Virus record (IMG/VR): IMGVR_UViG_3300010885_003034
Span: 1 to 20,862 of that record
DNA from: a virus
Direction: 5' to 3' (one strand)
DNA length: 20,862 nucleotides
In this document: positions 1 through 7,215 of the stretch, piece after piece
Layout of the letters: every line of letters begins with the position of its first letter
Position numbering within the stretch: position 1 is the first letter of the stretch
Notes under the pieces: model-generated
What the model saw: the letters and a program-made list of their open reading frames with translations, nothing else
Databases searched by the model: none
What the model was told of the DNA's origin: nothing
Position numbers and translations under genes: made by a program

Positions 1-20
1 CCGTGAACTATATCTTTCAT
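1..20 (-). CDS. start of the next gene (5' end only, truncated by window edge)
   Basis: An ATG lies one base after the primase TGA stop and opens a frame reading M-K-D-I-V-H-G to the window edge. A GGAA stretch in the last primase codons could serve as ribosome-binding site. Only six full codons are visible, so the product cannot be identified. The very short gap matches the other junctions in this window. Confidence 0.4.
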
Positions 21-21
21 C

Positions 22-1053
22 TCATACTTTCTTCCAAAAAACAAATTTTGCTTGCGCTTCAAGACCTTTGAAGGTGTTACTACTTATAATAGATTCAATT
101 TCATCAACCGAAATGCCACTCATTACCATCTCATTAATATCCTTGCCATTCATAGTATTAGGCCAAATGACAACATTGTGACCTAATTTGATTGCATCTT
201 GCATTAACTTCACAATCTCTTTATTTCGAGGTTCATTATCAAATAATAATATTTTTTGTTCTGCATCAACAAATTTAGCAGCAATAGCTAGACTTGAATC
301 ACCAGAGGCAACACAGTTATTAAGGAAAAGGGAATCGATAGGACCTTCTACAATCTTAACTGGTTTGGTTAGGTCGACCCTATCCAAACCATAGATAAGT
401 TTGTCTGTACTATCATTGGTTCTAACTGTCACATATCGTAGTTTGTCACTAGAATTTTCTAATGCACGACCAGATAGAGCAATCAGTTCATTGTATTGGT
501 CATAGAAGGGAATGACCAGACGAGCATCATCTACAATCTCTTTATCATTCGTAGGAAATGCCTCAATTACAAATTGTCTGTACTTATTAGTAAATAGTAA
601 CGATTTGTAATACTTCTCAGGTATCTGCCTGCGTTGGAGATACTCTAAACAAAAATGTCCACTTTGAAGGCGGTCACAATATTCTGCCTTTTCGTAGGTA
701 CGAACTCTCTCGACTTTTCCAAATCTTGGAGATGGGACTGAAATCGCTTCTGGTAGAAGGCGTGTCGCTCCAGATTCTCCTGATTTGTATCTTTCAAGAA
801 CGTACTCTTTGTGCAAGGCTGAATCGACATGCTTGAGAAGGTTGGCAAGATTTACTCCAGAACCACAGTTGTGGCAACGATAGAATAAATCATTGCCTTT
901 TTTGAACACATACCCTCTTGCCTTTAATTTGTTCTTTTGGCTGTCACCACAAATAGGGCAAGAGAAGTTCCATAGATAGGCATCTTTTTGCTTGAAGTTA
1001 CGCAAGCGGGAAGACACCAGTTTGATATATTTTGAATCTGTAGATATTGACAT
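22..1053 (-). CDS. DNA primase, T4 gp61-like (zinc finger + TOPRIM)
   Basis: The product makes RNA primers for lagging-strand synthesis and would partner the phage replicative helicase in the cytoplasm. From the ATG at 1053 (343 aa) there is a zinc-binding motif near residues 32-63, CPICGDSQKN followed by CHNCG. A TOPRIM domain follows: VEGPID near residue 235 carries the conserved Glu, LLFDNEPRN near 272 the Asp, and GKDINE near 303 a further acidic patch. This order and length fit the T4-like phage primase family. An in-frame GTG at 1071 adds six residues, but it lies inside a strong promoter, so the ATG at 1053 is preferred. The gene ends the late-type operon upstream and probably has its own transcript. 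Confidence 0.9.
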   Translation of the reverse strand: MSISTDSKYIKLVSSRLRNFKQKDAYLWNFSCPICGDSQKNKLKARGYVFKKGNDLFYRCHNCGSGVNLANLLKHVDSALHKEYVLERYKSGESGATRLLPEAISVPSPRFGKVERVRTYEKAEYCDRLQSGHFCLEYLQRRQIPEKYYKSLLFTNKYRQFVIEAFPTNDKEIVDDARLVIPFYDQYNELIALSGRALENSSDKLRYVTVRTNDSTDKLIYGLDRVDLTKPVKIVEGPIDSLFLNNCVASGDSSLAIAAKFVDAEQKILLFDNEPRNKEIVKLMQDAIKLGHNVVIWPNTMNGKDINEMVMSGISVDEIESIISSNTFKGLEAQAKFVFWKKV

Positions 1054-1061
1054 AGACTCAT

Positions 1062-1090
1062 AATATAACACACTCGAAGATGTTTGTCAA
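1062..1090 (-). promoter_or_regulatory. sigma70-like promoter for the primase gene
   Basis: Reading the minus strand, a perfect -35 box TTGACA (1090-1085) is followed by exactly 17 bases and then TATATT (1067-1062). TG plus one base directly precedes the -10 box, which is the extended -10 pattern. The predicted start of transcription is near 1055, only about two bases before the ATG at 1053, so the message would be leaderless or nearly so. The promoter fills the 3' edge of the upstream gene and the short intergenic gap. Confidence 0.7.
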
Positions 1091-1092
1091 GT

Positions 1093-1527
1093 TTAATTAA
1101 CTAATTTGCCGAGCATATCTAAGTTAACATGTGAGAACAACCACGCAAGTGCCACGATACCACCCGCAGCCATCCATTTCCATTCGAGAATCTTCTTCAA
1201 TTCAGAATCTTCTTTCTTGTTGTGTTCGGCAATGTCGTTACGTAGGCATTTGATTTCATCCATAATTCTACGCTCAGTTAATTCTACCTTATCAGATAAC
1301 TCACGGCTGATTGTGGTAATTCGTGAATGTAATTCTTTCACATCAGCATCCTTTTCGTCCTCTCGTTTTCTCATATCGGTATAAATTTGTTCGACAATCT
1401 TTTCTTGAGCGTTAGCTAACTTTTCAATAACTTTGTCCATCTTATCACAAAGGATGATTATTGTCGATACTTGGGTCTTTAAAACACCAACATCTACCTT
1501 TAAGTCAACAAGCTCTTGGTCAGACAT
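1093..1527 (-). CDS. coiled-coil protein with C-terminal membrane anchor
   Basis: The 144-aa product has a long charged, heptad-rich region (about residues 5-112) and one hydrophobic segment near residues 117-133, followed by a short tail. This gives a tail-anchored membrane protein with the coiled coil probably in the cytoplasm. The architecture resembles the XhlA family of phage lysis-associated proteins, but no diagnostic motif was seen and the match is by shape only. It overlaps the upstream gene by one base (TAATG), with GAGAAG as ribosome-binding site. Its place just downstream of the holin, endolysin and lipoprotein genes supports a membrane or lysis role. Confidence 0.75.
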   Translation of the reverse strand: MSDQELVDLKVDVGVLKTQVSTIIILCDKMDKVIEKLANAQEKIVEQIYTDMRKREDEKDADVKELHSRITTISRELSDKVELTERRIMDEIKCLRNDIAEHNKKEDSELKKILEWKWMAAGGIVALAWLFSHVNLDMLGKLVN

Positions 1528-1736
1528 TACTTCTTCTCAGGCACTTTAGTACCTTCCAACTTTTTATGGACTTTCATTTCTTTGCAAGACTGTTTTGGTT
1601 TACCTGTTTTGGCGTCATTGACAACCTTACCTGCTTTGTCTTTAACGTCAACGCAAACTTTCTTTGTCTCACCTTCAGCCATTGCCTGACCTGATAATGC
1701 CAAACATAAACCTGCTACAAATATAATTTTTTTCAT
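1527..1736 (-). CDS. small exported protein with signal peptide
   Basis: The 69-aa product starts MKK, has a hydrophobic core (IIFVAGLCLALSG) and a signal-peptidase I-like site after AMA near residue 20. The mature part is about 49 residues, lysine-rich, with two cysteines (in KKVCVDV and KQSCKEM) that could form a disulfide in the periplasm. I do not recognise a family. The start is supported by AAGGA seven bases before the ATG. It sits between the holin-like and coiled-coil membrane genes, so an envelope role during lysis or superinfection is a reasonable guess. Confidence 0.75.
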   Translation of the reverse strand: MKKIIFVAGLCLALSGQAMAEGETKKVCVDVKDKAGKVVNDAKTGKPKQSCKEMKVHKKLEGTKVPEKK

Positions 1737-1745
1737 AATAGTTCC

Positions 1746-2267
1746 TTAGAGTAATGGTTGTGGTGCAGGTGGTGGCGCCATTTTGCCGCCAAAGCCTACT
1801 GTTACTGAGATTGGTTGTTGATTGAAATCTTGTTGTGTTCCATTGAACGCTGTTGGTGTAACGGATGATGGTGTGTAAGCATTTGACTGCATTGGTGCAC
1901 CAAAATTGGTTGGCGTTGGTACTGCCGAAGATAAGCTAGGTGTTGGTACCCCGCTTGTTGGTAAACTGGTTGAGACATTAGCTGCACCTGCGACCTTTTC
2001 TTGTGTACGACCATATGCTGTGACACCAAGGACAGCACCCATGGCAACGTGGAACAAGCCACCGCCTTGCAATGTAATTGGAACCCATTGTCTGAATGCA
2101 TCATTGGCAGCTTGTGTTTCCCAGAACTGAACAACTGTAAACATGATTGGAAATAAAGCAAAATCGAACAAACAACATGTCATGTACATCATTGCCATCA
2201 TTGGACGCCACTTCTTGGTCATCCAATCTTCGTCTTTTTTCTTTACTTCTTTAATTTCTTTGGCCAT
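1746..2267 (-). CDS. putative holin (three-TM holin family type)
   Basis: A holin would permeabilise the inner membrane and release the signal-less endolysin encoded just upstream. The 173-aa product has a charged N-terminus, then KKWRPMMAM leading into a hydrophobic segment (about 22-48). A second hydrophobic segment (about 64-85) ends in GVTAYGRTQEK. The W-R-P start and the Gly-Arg-Thr-x-Glu-Lys end are hallmarks I associate with the GTA_holin_3TM-type family. The last 75 residues are Pro/Ser/Thr-rich and probably disordered, an unusual extension. AGGAG lies six bases before the ATG. A 119-aa frame on the same strand inside it looks like a shadow. Confidence 0.7.
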   Translation of the reverse strand: MAKEIKEVKKKDEDWMTKKWRPMMAMMYMTCCLFDFALFPIMFTVVQFWETQAANDAFRQWVPITLQGGGLFHVAMGAVLGVTAYGRTQEKVAGAANVSTSLPTSGVPTPSLSSAVPTPTNFGAPMQSNAYTPSSVTPTAFNGTQQDFNQQPISVTVGFGGKMAPPPAPQPLL

Positions 2268-2268
2268 C

Positions 2269-2892
2269 TTAAACTCCTAAGACATGTAATGCGTGTTCAT
2301 AATGTTTGATACGGTCTTCAAGTCCAATAGTACCGCCATTGATTCTCTTAGTCAATGTAACAATATCACCTTTGTCTGCCCATTGATTAAGTTTGTTTGT
2401 TTCCCAGAACCAGCATGCTGATTGAGCGGCACCTTCAAATGTGGCCAAATACTCAGTTGCTTCTTCTACAGAGATTTCTAAGCTGCCTGCAAAGAATGTA
2501 TAGTTATCACGGCCGGTCAATTGAATCAGACCACGACCACAGAACCGATAACCATCACCAGAGGCCTCATCACCATTACCCATGCGACTGGCATAGATGC
2601 GGTTTGCAATTGCTTCTTGTTTGTTTGGTAGTGATGCATAGTGGCTTGCTGTTGCATCATCAGGGAAATACTTTGGAAATAGTTTACGTAAAGATGCGGC
2701 TTTGTAATTCAAATTCTCTTTGAGTGCTGTGAAACCACCAGATTCATGAGCACATTGAGCAATGAAGGCTGCAATACGTTCTGGCGTATTGATTTCATAG
2801 TCAGGCAATAACTGTTCTAATGCATGGTGCCAATGATCCACATATGGATTCTTTGGTAATAGTTGTTTTAATTGTTGTACTGTTAATTCCAT
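2269..2892 (-). CDS. endolysin, glycoside hydrolase family 19 (chitinase-like)
   Basis: The enzyme would cleave the glycan strands of host peptidoglycan at lysis. The 207-aa product is a single GH19 domain. AQCAHESGGF near residues 45-54 holds the likely catalytic glutamate (E50), YRFCGRGLIQLTGRDNY spans about 115-131, and TKRINGGTIGLEDR spans about 181-194. There is no signal peptide or membrane segment, so release should depend on a holin, and the next gene downstream is holin-like. The length fits single-domain phage GH19 endolysins. AAGGA seven bases before the ATG supports the start. Confidence 0.92.
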   Translation of the reverse strand: MELTVQQLKQLLPKNPYVDHWHHALEQLLPDYEINTPERIAAFIAQCAHESGGFTALKENLNYKAASLRKLFPKYFPDDATASHYASLPNKQEAIANRIYASRMGNGDEASGDGYRFCGRGLIQLTGRDNYTFFAGSLEISVEEATEYLATFEGAAQSACWFWETNKLNQWADKGDIVTLTKRINGGTIGLEDRIKHYEHALHVLGV

Positions 2893-2901
2893 TTTATATC
2901 C

Positions 2902-3165
2902 TTAAAGACCCAACCAGTTCTTCTTAGGTGGTTCAACTGTGACAGTTTTACTACCTTGTTGTAGTTGTTGCAATAACATGATACCAGTAGCACGAACTGC
3001 TGGATCGGAATTCTTTGCCATATCTGTCAAAGCGGCAAGTCTTGCGGTCTCGCTGATTGTTAGGTCTTTAGACATAGACTTTTGAGCATCAACATATACT
3101 GCATAATCTTTACTAGCGCAGCCAACTAACAATAGAAGGCTCAATGGAATAATTATTAGTTTCAT
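2902..3165 (-). CDS. small lipoprotein
   Basis: The 87-aa product has a classic lipoprotein signal, MKLIIIPLSLLLLVGCAS, with lipobox LVGC and the lipidated cysteine at residue 16. The mature part is a short, mostly helical region ending in a Pro/Lys-rich tail (PPKKNWLGL). I do not recognise a family. It follows another lipoprotein gene and precedes the endolysin, so it is probably part of the lysis cassette, perhaps as an outer-membrane partner. AAGGATAAG before the ATG supports the start. Confidence 0.8.
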   Translation of the reverse strand: MKLIIIPLSLLLLVGCASKDYAVYVDAQKSMSKDLTISETARLAALTDMAKNSDPAVRATGIMLLQQLQQGSKTVTVEPPKKNWLGL

Positions 3166-3175
3166 ATCTTATCCT

Positions 3176-3442
3176 TTATTTAACACTATCGAATATTTTC
3201 TTTTGTTCTACGTACCAATCACCCCAACCTTCAACACGGTTAGAGCATTCGTAATATAAACGGTAGTTGTTAACAATAGTCTTCAACATATCCGTTATAG
3301 CAACTTTATCACCTTGTACAGTTTCTAACTGAGGACATTTAACCATTAAAGTAACAGGTGCTTCGGGGAAATTCCTTTTGACAGGAACAAACATAGTGCA
3401 ACCAGACAACAAAAGAGTAATAGTTAATATAACAACTTTCAT
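3176..3442 (-). CDS. lipoprotein, candidate o-spanin (Rz1-like)
   Basis: The 88-aa product has a signal with lipobox LLLSGC and the lipidated cysteine at residue 15. A mature part of about 73 residues contains two more cysteines (VKCPQL, YECSNR) and aromatic residues near the end (VEGWGDWYVEQ). It overlaps the upstream coiled-coil membrane protein by four bases (ATGA). An inner-membrane coiled-coil protein followed by a small lipoprotein is the usual spanin arrangement for fusing inner and outer membranes at lysis. The role is inferred from architecture and position, not from a recognised sequence motif. Confidence 0.75.
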   Translation of the reverse strand: MKVVILTITLLLSGCTMFVPVKRNFPEAPVTLMVKCPQLETVQGDKVAITDMLKTIVNNYRLYYECSNRVEGWGDWYVEQKKIFDSVK

Positions 3443-3894
3443 TTTTTACCCATTGCAGCTGCTGCGTTATGTGCATCAATAATGTCCTTTGGTACTGGAC
3501 AGTTTTCAATGTACTTAATAACTTCTTCTTTTTTAACTATTTCTCGGTCAATATACTTAATGATATCGTCACCTTTTTCTTTGATGACTTTTTCTTTATG
3601 TACAATCTTCTCTACTATCTCTACATTTTTCTCGACAGATTTCTTTTCAGATTCAGCTACCTGAGCTTCTAATTCTTTGACACGGGCAAGCCATGCTTCA
3701 TTATCATATATTGCACCAGCCATGAATGTGCCAATAACAATCATTGCAATCGATAACAACTGCAATGGAGTTTTGTACATGTAAACGAATGGAATTGGTA
3801 AGAACTTAATGAAGTATGTAACCACCAAGGTTAATACACCGATTAACCCCATCGCATAGAATATCCAATTTGGTAACCAATTAAGAAGCCACAT
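3439..3894 (-). CDS. inner-membrane coiled-coil protein, candidate i-spanin
   Basis: From the ATG at 3894 the product has 151 aa: two hydrophobic segments (about 10-30 and 44-63), a long Lys/Glu heptad region (about 65-130), and a conserved-looking end, NCPVPKDIIDAHNAAA. An earlier in-frame ATG at 3981 would add 29 basic residues, but that stretch is the coding sequence of the 57-aa gene in another frame, and AAGAG precedes the 3894 start. A typical i-spanin has one membrane segment; two segments would need an outward N-terminus to place the coiled coil in the periplasm. The lipoprotein partner gene overlaps its stop. The i-spanin call is moderate. Confidence 0.75.
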   Translation of the reverse strand: MWLLNWLPNWIFYAMGLIGVLTLVVTYFIKFLPIPFVYMYKTPLQLLSIAMIVIGTFMAGAIYDNEAWLARVKELEAQVAESEKKSVEKNVEIVEKIVHKEKVIKEKGDDIIKYIDREIVKKEEVIKYIENCPVPKDIIDAHNAAAAMGKK

Positions 3895-4054
3895 TCGCTT
3901 TTCTCTTAATGAATGTTGTGAAAGAAGGAACACCCTTCTTTTTCTTCTTAACGCCAGGTTCACCTTGTGGGCCAACGCCAAGAGCGGCTACTTGGCCGCC
4001 ACTTACATTATTTGTTGGTACACCGGCACCAACATCTTCTTTAACCGGTTTCAT
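3881..4054 (-). CDS. 57-aa conserved small phage protein (Gly-rich, basic)
   Basis: The frame from ATG 4054 to TAA 3881 encodes 57 residues: an acidic start (MKPVKEDVGAG), a Gly/Val/Pro-rich middle (GVGPQGEPGV), a run of five lysines, and FTTFIKRKANVAS at the end. It overlaps the upstream gene by four bases (ATGA), has AAGGG as ribosome-binding site, and overlaps the next start by 14 bases. The GVGPQGEPGV-plus-lysines pattern matches small proteins I recall from marine T4-like phages, of unproven function and possibly virion-associated. It is easily missed because it is short. Confidence 0.75.
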   Translation of the reverse strand: MKPVKEDVGAGVPTNNVSGGQVAALGVGPQGEPGVKKKKKGVPSFTTFIKRKANVAS

Positions 4055-4443
4055 TTGATATCCCTTAATACATCCACAACTTTTTGGTCTACAGGAATCT
4101 CCGAAGATATGATATCATGTCCTTTAATACCTTTCACTCTATCTGGCATAATACTTAAAAATATCAAGTATGTTTTAAGTGCCGAATAGTCTTCTTTTGA
4201 CATTTTGAAAAACAACATTCTTGTTGCAACTTCTGGTCCAAAAACGTTATAGAGAACAACTAGATGGTTTATTACCAGTTGTTCTCTCATTTCATCATAT
4301 TTACGGTACCTAAGGAATAATCTCTTTAGGTAATTAAATCGTTTTAAATCGTCTTTAAACTCACTCATTATACAATTAGGCCTATCATAAGCTTTCATTG
4401 CATACATCATTATATTTTCATTTGTCAAATCATCAAAGGACAT
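4051..4443 (-). CDS. conserved hypothetical protein of marine T4-like phages
   Basis: The 130-aa product looks helical and soluble. It begins MSFDDLTNENIMMYAMKAYD, has LKRLFLRYRKY near residue 40 and LVVLYNVFGPEVATRMLFF near 62, and ends in PVDQKVVDVLRDI. I recognise this pattern as a conserved protein of cyanophage-like T4 relatives, often near structural genes, but I know no function. Its start follows the upstream stop directly (TAA then ATG), with GAAGAAGA as a weak ribosome-binding site, so translation is probably coupled. Confidence 0.8.
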   Translation of the reverse strand: MSFDDLTNENIMMYAMKAYDRPNCIMSEFKDDLKRFNYLKRLFLRYRKYDEMREQLVINHLVVLYNVFGPEVATRMLFFKMSKEDYSALKTYLIFLSIMPDRVKGIKGHDIISSEIPVDQKVVDVLRDIK

Positions 4444-4821
4444 TTATTCTTCTTCTGGTTCTTCCTCATCCGATAAAAGCTCTTGCATACGACTTTCATG
4501 GCCAATCTCAGCATAAAACTCATAATCATTATCATCGGTGAGAGTATATAAAATGTACACGCCTAAATCCGTATCTAGGTCGAGTACCACCTCATCTCCT
4601 TCTGGATCGGCATCGTAAAGTGCTGGCATGTCATAACCATACAAGTGCAACACTCTACGAATCCTTTGTATACCAGACTCAGGAGATAAAAACTTTTCAT
4701 CAGTATCATAATCCAAACGCTTATTCAGACTATCTAAATTTGTATCCATGAGTGATGGTGTTGGTGCAGGTCCTGAGACCGCACCAATTTCCATTTCACG
4801 GATATATTCAGAGAATCGCAT
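4444..4821 (-). CDS. conserved acidic protein with capsid-targeting-like N-terminus
   Basis: The 125-aa product begins M-R-F-S-E-Y-I-R-E, one of five N-termini here that fit the T4 internal-protein pattern ending in (I/L)-x-E, the T4 prohead-protease type of site. The rest is acidic: a central IQRIRRVLHLYGYDMPALYD segment (about 51-70), a DEVVLDLDTDLGVYILYTLTD strand-rich segment, and an Asp/Glu tail (SDEEEPEEE). I know it only as a conserved protein of T4-like phages. It overlaps the upstream gene by one base (TAATG). Confidence 0.78.
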   Translation of the reverse strand: MRFSEYIREMEIGAVSGPAPTPSLMDTNLDSLNKRLDYDTDEKFLSPESGIQRIRRVLHLYGYDMPALYDADPEGDEVVLDLDTDLGVYILYTLTDDNDYEFYAEIGHESRMQELLSDEEEPEEE

Positions 4822-5174
4822 TAGATACCTGGATAAGTGGTGTTTGCAGTTGCAAAGTCACCAGTCATTGAGCCCATAGCAACCAATGTTTCTGTTTGAA
4901 TACGACCAGCACGACCGCCAGTGCCTTCTTTACGCATTACCCAACCAGCATGAGCACCAGCTGTATTAGCTTTTCCAGCACCTGTATTGGATGCTTCTAA
5001 AGCACTAAGTCCGAAAACACCAATTGCTTGGCCTGCTCTACCTAAAGAAGTGCTTGTTGTAGCGAATGTTGTGTTTGAAAATAATTGTTGTGTGTTGGCT
5101 GTTAAGCCGATACCGCCAGTGCCAGCAAACTTTGGCGCATTGTTAGCGGCATCTAAATTTCCCCATAAAGACAT
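4821..5174 (-). CDS. conserved virion structural protein (Gly/Ala/Thr-rich)
   Basis: The 117-aa product starts MSLWGNLDAANNAPKF and carries the conserved block HAGWVMRKEGTGGRAGRIQT near residues 75-94, followed by ETLVAMGSMTG. I recognise this C-terminal block from structural proteins of marine T4-like phages. It is the first gene after a perfect TATAAATA late promoter and has a strong AGGAG ribosome-binding site, as expected for an abundant virion protein. Its exact place in the particle is not evident. Confidence 0.8.
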   Translation of the reverse strand: MSLWGNLDAANNAPKFAGTGGIGLTANTQQLFSNTTFATTSTSLGRAGQAIGVFGLSALEASNTGAGKANTAGAHAGWVMRKEGTGGRAGRIQTETLVAMGSMTGDFATANTTYPGI

Positions 5175-5205
5175 ATTGTTCTCCTATTTGTCTGATTTGA
5201 TTGTT

Positions 5206-5213
5206 TATTTATA
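5206..5213 (-). promoter_or_regulatory. T4-type late promoter
   Basis: The minus strand reads TATAAATA, the exact T4 late -10 element, ending 31 bases before the ATG at 5174 and followed by AGGAG. It lies in the 51-base gap after the lysine-rich mosaic gene and should drive the structural gene and probably the genes after it through the lysis cassette. A TTGACA lies directly upstream but has no matching -10 at 16-18 bases. Confidence 0.75.
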
Positions 5214-5225
5214 CCTGTCAACCAC

Positions 5226-7214
5226 TCAATAATTTTTAGTGATAGTGGAACCTAATTCTGGTTCCGATTGAAACTTATCAGCTGATGCGGTTTTAGATTT
5301 CTTAGCATCTTTAACAATTTGAGCCTTACGACTTTTCTTTGGTGCTTCTTCAGGTTCTTTCTCAACAGGTTCTGCATCTTCACGCATTGACTTAGTTGGA
5401 TTAGCATTCTTCTTTGCAGCCATTTTGGCCAAATGTTTTGCTCTAGACATTGCTGTATGTTTTGCACCAGACTTATCTGTAACTTCATCCGACTTAGATT
5501 TCTTCCAACCTGTATCTACCTTCCAACTTTCGCCTTCTACTAATGATTCATCGTGTTCAACGCTGTCGCCCATATAACGACCTTGTTCGTAACCACGACT
5601 ATTAGGGTCTTTCTTTGGTGCAGGTGCTGCAGGTTTAGATGGAAATTGCTTGGCATGAGCAGTTTTAATACCTTTTTCCAATTTAGATTTCTTAGCCATC
5701 GAATCAGCATCAGTATTATTTCTAATACTATCATACTTCTTGTGGCCAGCAACTTTGTAACTCTGTAAGGTACTAGGCGACAACTCATCCAATTGTTCAA
5801 CTTCTTCTTTAGCCATTTTCTTTCTTGCCATTACTGCGGCAATCTTAGCACGCTTTGCAGCGGCTTCTTTATCATGTGGTTTATCAGAAGGTTTAACATC
5901 TTTATCGTATGCATCACTTTCATTCATGTGACCATACTTTTTTTTGTACCAATCAGCCATACCATGTGTCTTACGATAGTGTCTTACTGTTGCAGAATCA
6001 TTGGCTTGGTCACGATACTTGTTCTCAGCAGTTGGATTGTGTGACTTCATTGCTTCAGCAGCTGCATGTGCGTCTTTAGCAATGTGTACCAAAGCCTCAT
6101 CAGACTTCTTATGATACTCATGGCCTTCCAATGGATGGCGTTGTGATGGACGACCTTCAGTCAATTCAACTTCTTCTGTTACATTCTTCTGTGAGTACAT
6201 GTAATCATGGGCAGTTTGCATATAATCTTGTGCTAAAGTAATTTTAGATTGTACCCATTCTGGAAGGTTATCGTTCTCATCTAATTGGTCATGCAACTCT
6301 TGTGCGTGGTAAATAATACTACGCAATTGTGTCATAGCCATGTCACCTTCTTGGTCATATTCACCAGGATCCTTAGCTTCGTTTTTCATATCGTTAGCAA
6401 ATTGTTTATTAGTTGCTTTCATAGTACCTGAAAACCTCTTGTTCTGTATTTCTGTATTCTTTTTGGTCTTACTGGAATCAGATTGCATTTCTTTACCAAG
6501 ACTTGAAGATTGTTTAGTAGCAGCAGATTTGTAACGAGATAACAAATTGTTAGATAGTTCATCAAGCATCTCTGTTTCTTCAAATTGCGTCTGCTTAGCA
6601 ACAACCTTAGTACCTTTTCTTACAAGATTATCAGGTGGGGTATCACCAGTTGGATCATCTCCAACTTCTTTAACTTCATTGACTGATTTCCAACCGCCAC
6701 CCATTGCTTTATATTTCTTTGCAGCCCAACCATTGGCATAAGCAGAAGGGTAAACATCAAACTTAGATTTAGCCTGTGCTTTTGCCTGAGCCCATTTTTC
6801 TGGACTTGTTGGTACATTTTTTTCGTTTAAGTTTTCCATATCTTCGCTTATCTTTCCTTTTCCAAAGTTAGACACATTTATTGGTGGACCTTTTCTCTCA
6901 GGATTAGGGTCATGTTTTCTTTTAGACGCAACGGCAGATGCTCTTTCTTTTTTACTTAAAGAAGCTCTCTTTTCGTTAGACATACACTTAGGCTTAGGTT
7001 CACCAGGTTCTCTTGCACAAGGGCCAATTGCTTCACCCTTACTATTGATCCTTTTCCAACCACCTTTTGGATCCGTTTTACTAAACCATTTACGCAAATC
7101 TTCTTCAATAGTAGGAGATTCTTTCACACAAGAACCAGGTGAGTATGCTTTTTTACCTGGCACAGATTTGTAGCCAGGCCAACATCTTTCACGCAATTCA
7201 GACCATTTTTTCAT
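5226..7214 (-). CDS. lysine-rich modular virion/head-core-type protein
   Basis: From ATG 7214 the product has 662 aa, is strongly basic and is built from short modules. MKKWSELRERCWPGYK and a WFSKTDPKGGWKRI block with cysteines come first. A FDVYPSAYANGWAAKKYK block lies near residues 152-169. Two related repeats, EETEMLDELSNNLLSRYKSA (about 213) and EEVEQLDELSPSTLQSYKVA (about 470), flank a GDMAMTQLRSIIYHAQELHDQL helix block and a YHKKSDEALVHIAKDAHAAA block. I recognise these modules from marine T4-like phages, mixed in different orders. The composition suggests a disordered head-internal or core protein. An in-frame ATG at 7250 would overlap the upstream gene by 35 bases and has no ribosome-binding site, so 7214 is preferred. 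Confidence 0.85.
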   Translation of the reverse strand: MKKWSELRERCWPGYKSVPGKKAYSPGSCVKESPTIEEDLRKWFSKTDPKGGWKRINSKGEAIGPCAREPGEPKPKCMSNEKRASLSKKERASAVASKRKHDPNPERKGPPINVSNFGKGKISEDMENLNEKNVPTSPEKWAQAKAQAKSKFDVYPSAYANGWAAKKYKAMGGGWKSVNEVKEVGDDPTGDTPPDNLVRKGTKVVAKQTQFEETEMLDELSNNLLSRYKSAATKQSSSLGKEMQSDSSKTKKNTEIQNKRFSGTMKATNKQFANDMKNEAKDPGEYDQEGDMAMTQLRSIIYHAQELHDQLDENDNLPEWVQSKITLAQDYMQTAHDYMYSQKNVTEEVELTEGRPSQRHPLEGHEYHKKSDEALVHIAKDAHAAAEAMKSHNPTAENKYRDQANDSATVRHYRKTHGMADWYKKKYGHMNESDAYDKDVKPSDKPHDKEAAAKRAKIAAVMARKKMAKEEVEQLDELSPSTLQSYKVAGHKKYDSIRNNTDADSMAKKSKLEKGIKTAHAKQFPSKPAAPAPKKDPNSRGYEQGRYMGDSVEHDESLVEGESWKVDTGWKKSKSDEVTDKSGAKHTAMSRAKHLAKMAAKKNANPTKSMREDAEPVEKEPEEAPKKSRKAQIVKDAKKSKTASADKFQSEPELGSTITKNY

Positions 7215-7215
7215 T

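Noticed and set aside
1802-2161. A 119-aa open frame on the minus strand inside the holin-like gene.
   Set aside because: It is Gln/His-rich frame-shadow sequence without a good ribosome-binding site, while the covering frame has clear membrane segments and family features.
4400-4432. TTGACA followed by TATAAT within the gene starting at 4443.
   Set aside because: The spacing is only about nine bases, far too short, and it lies inside coding sequence.
5193-5221. TTGACA at 5221-5216 as a second sigma70-like promoter.
   Set aside because: No acceptable -10 box at 16-18 bases; the adjacent TATAAATA alone explains a promoter there.
5222-5250. Inverted repeat CCACT/AGTGG after the mosaic gene as a terminator.
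   Set aside because: The stem is only five bases with a long loop and no following T-run.
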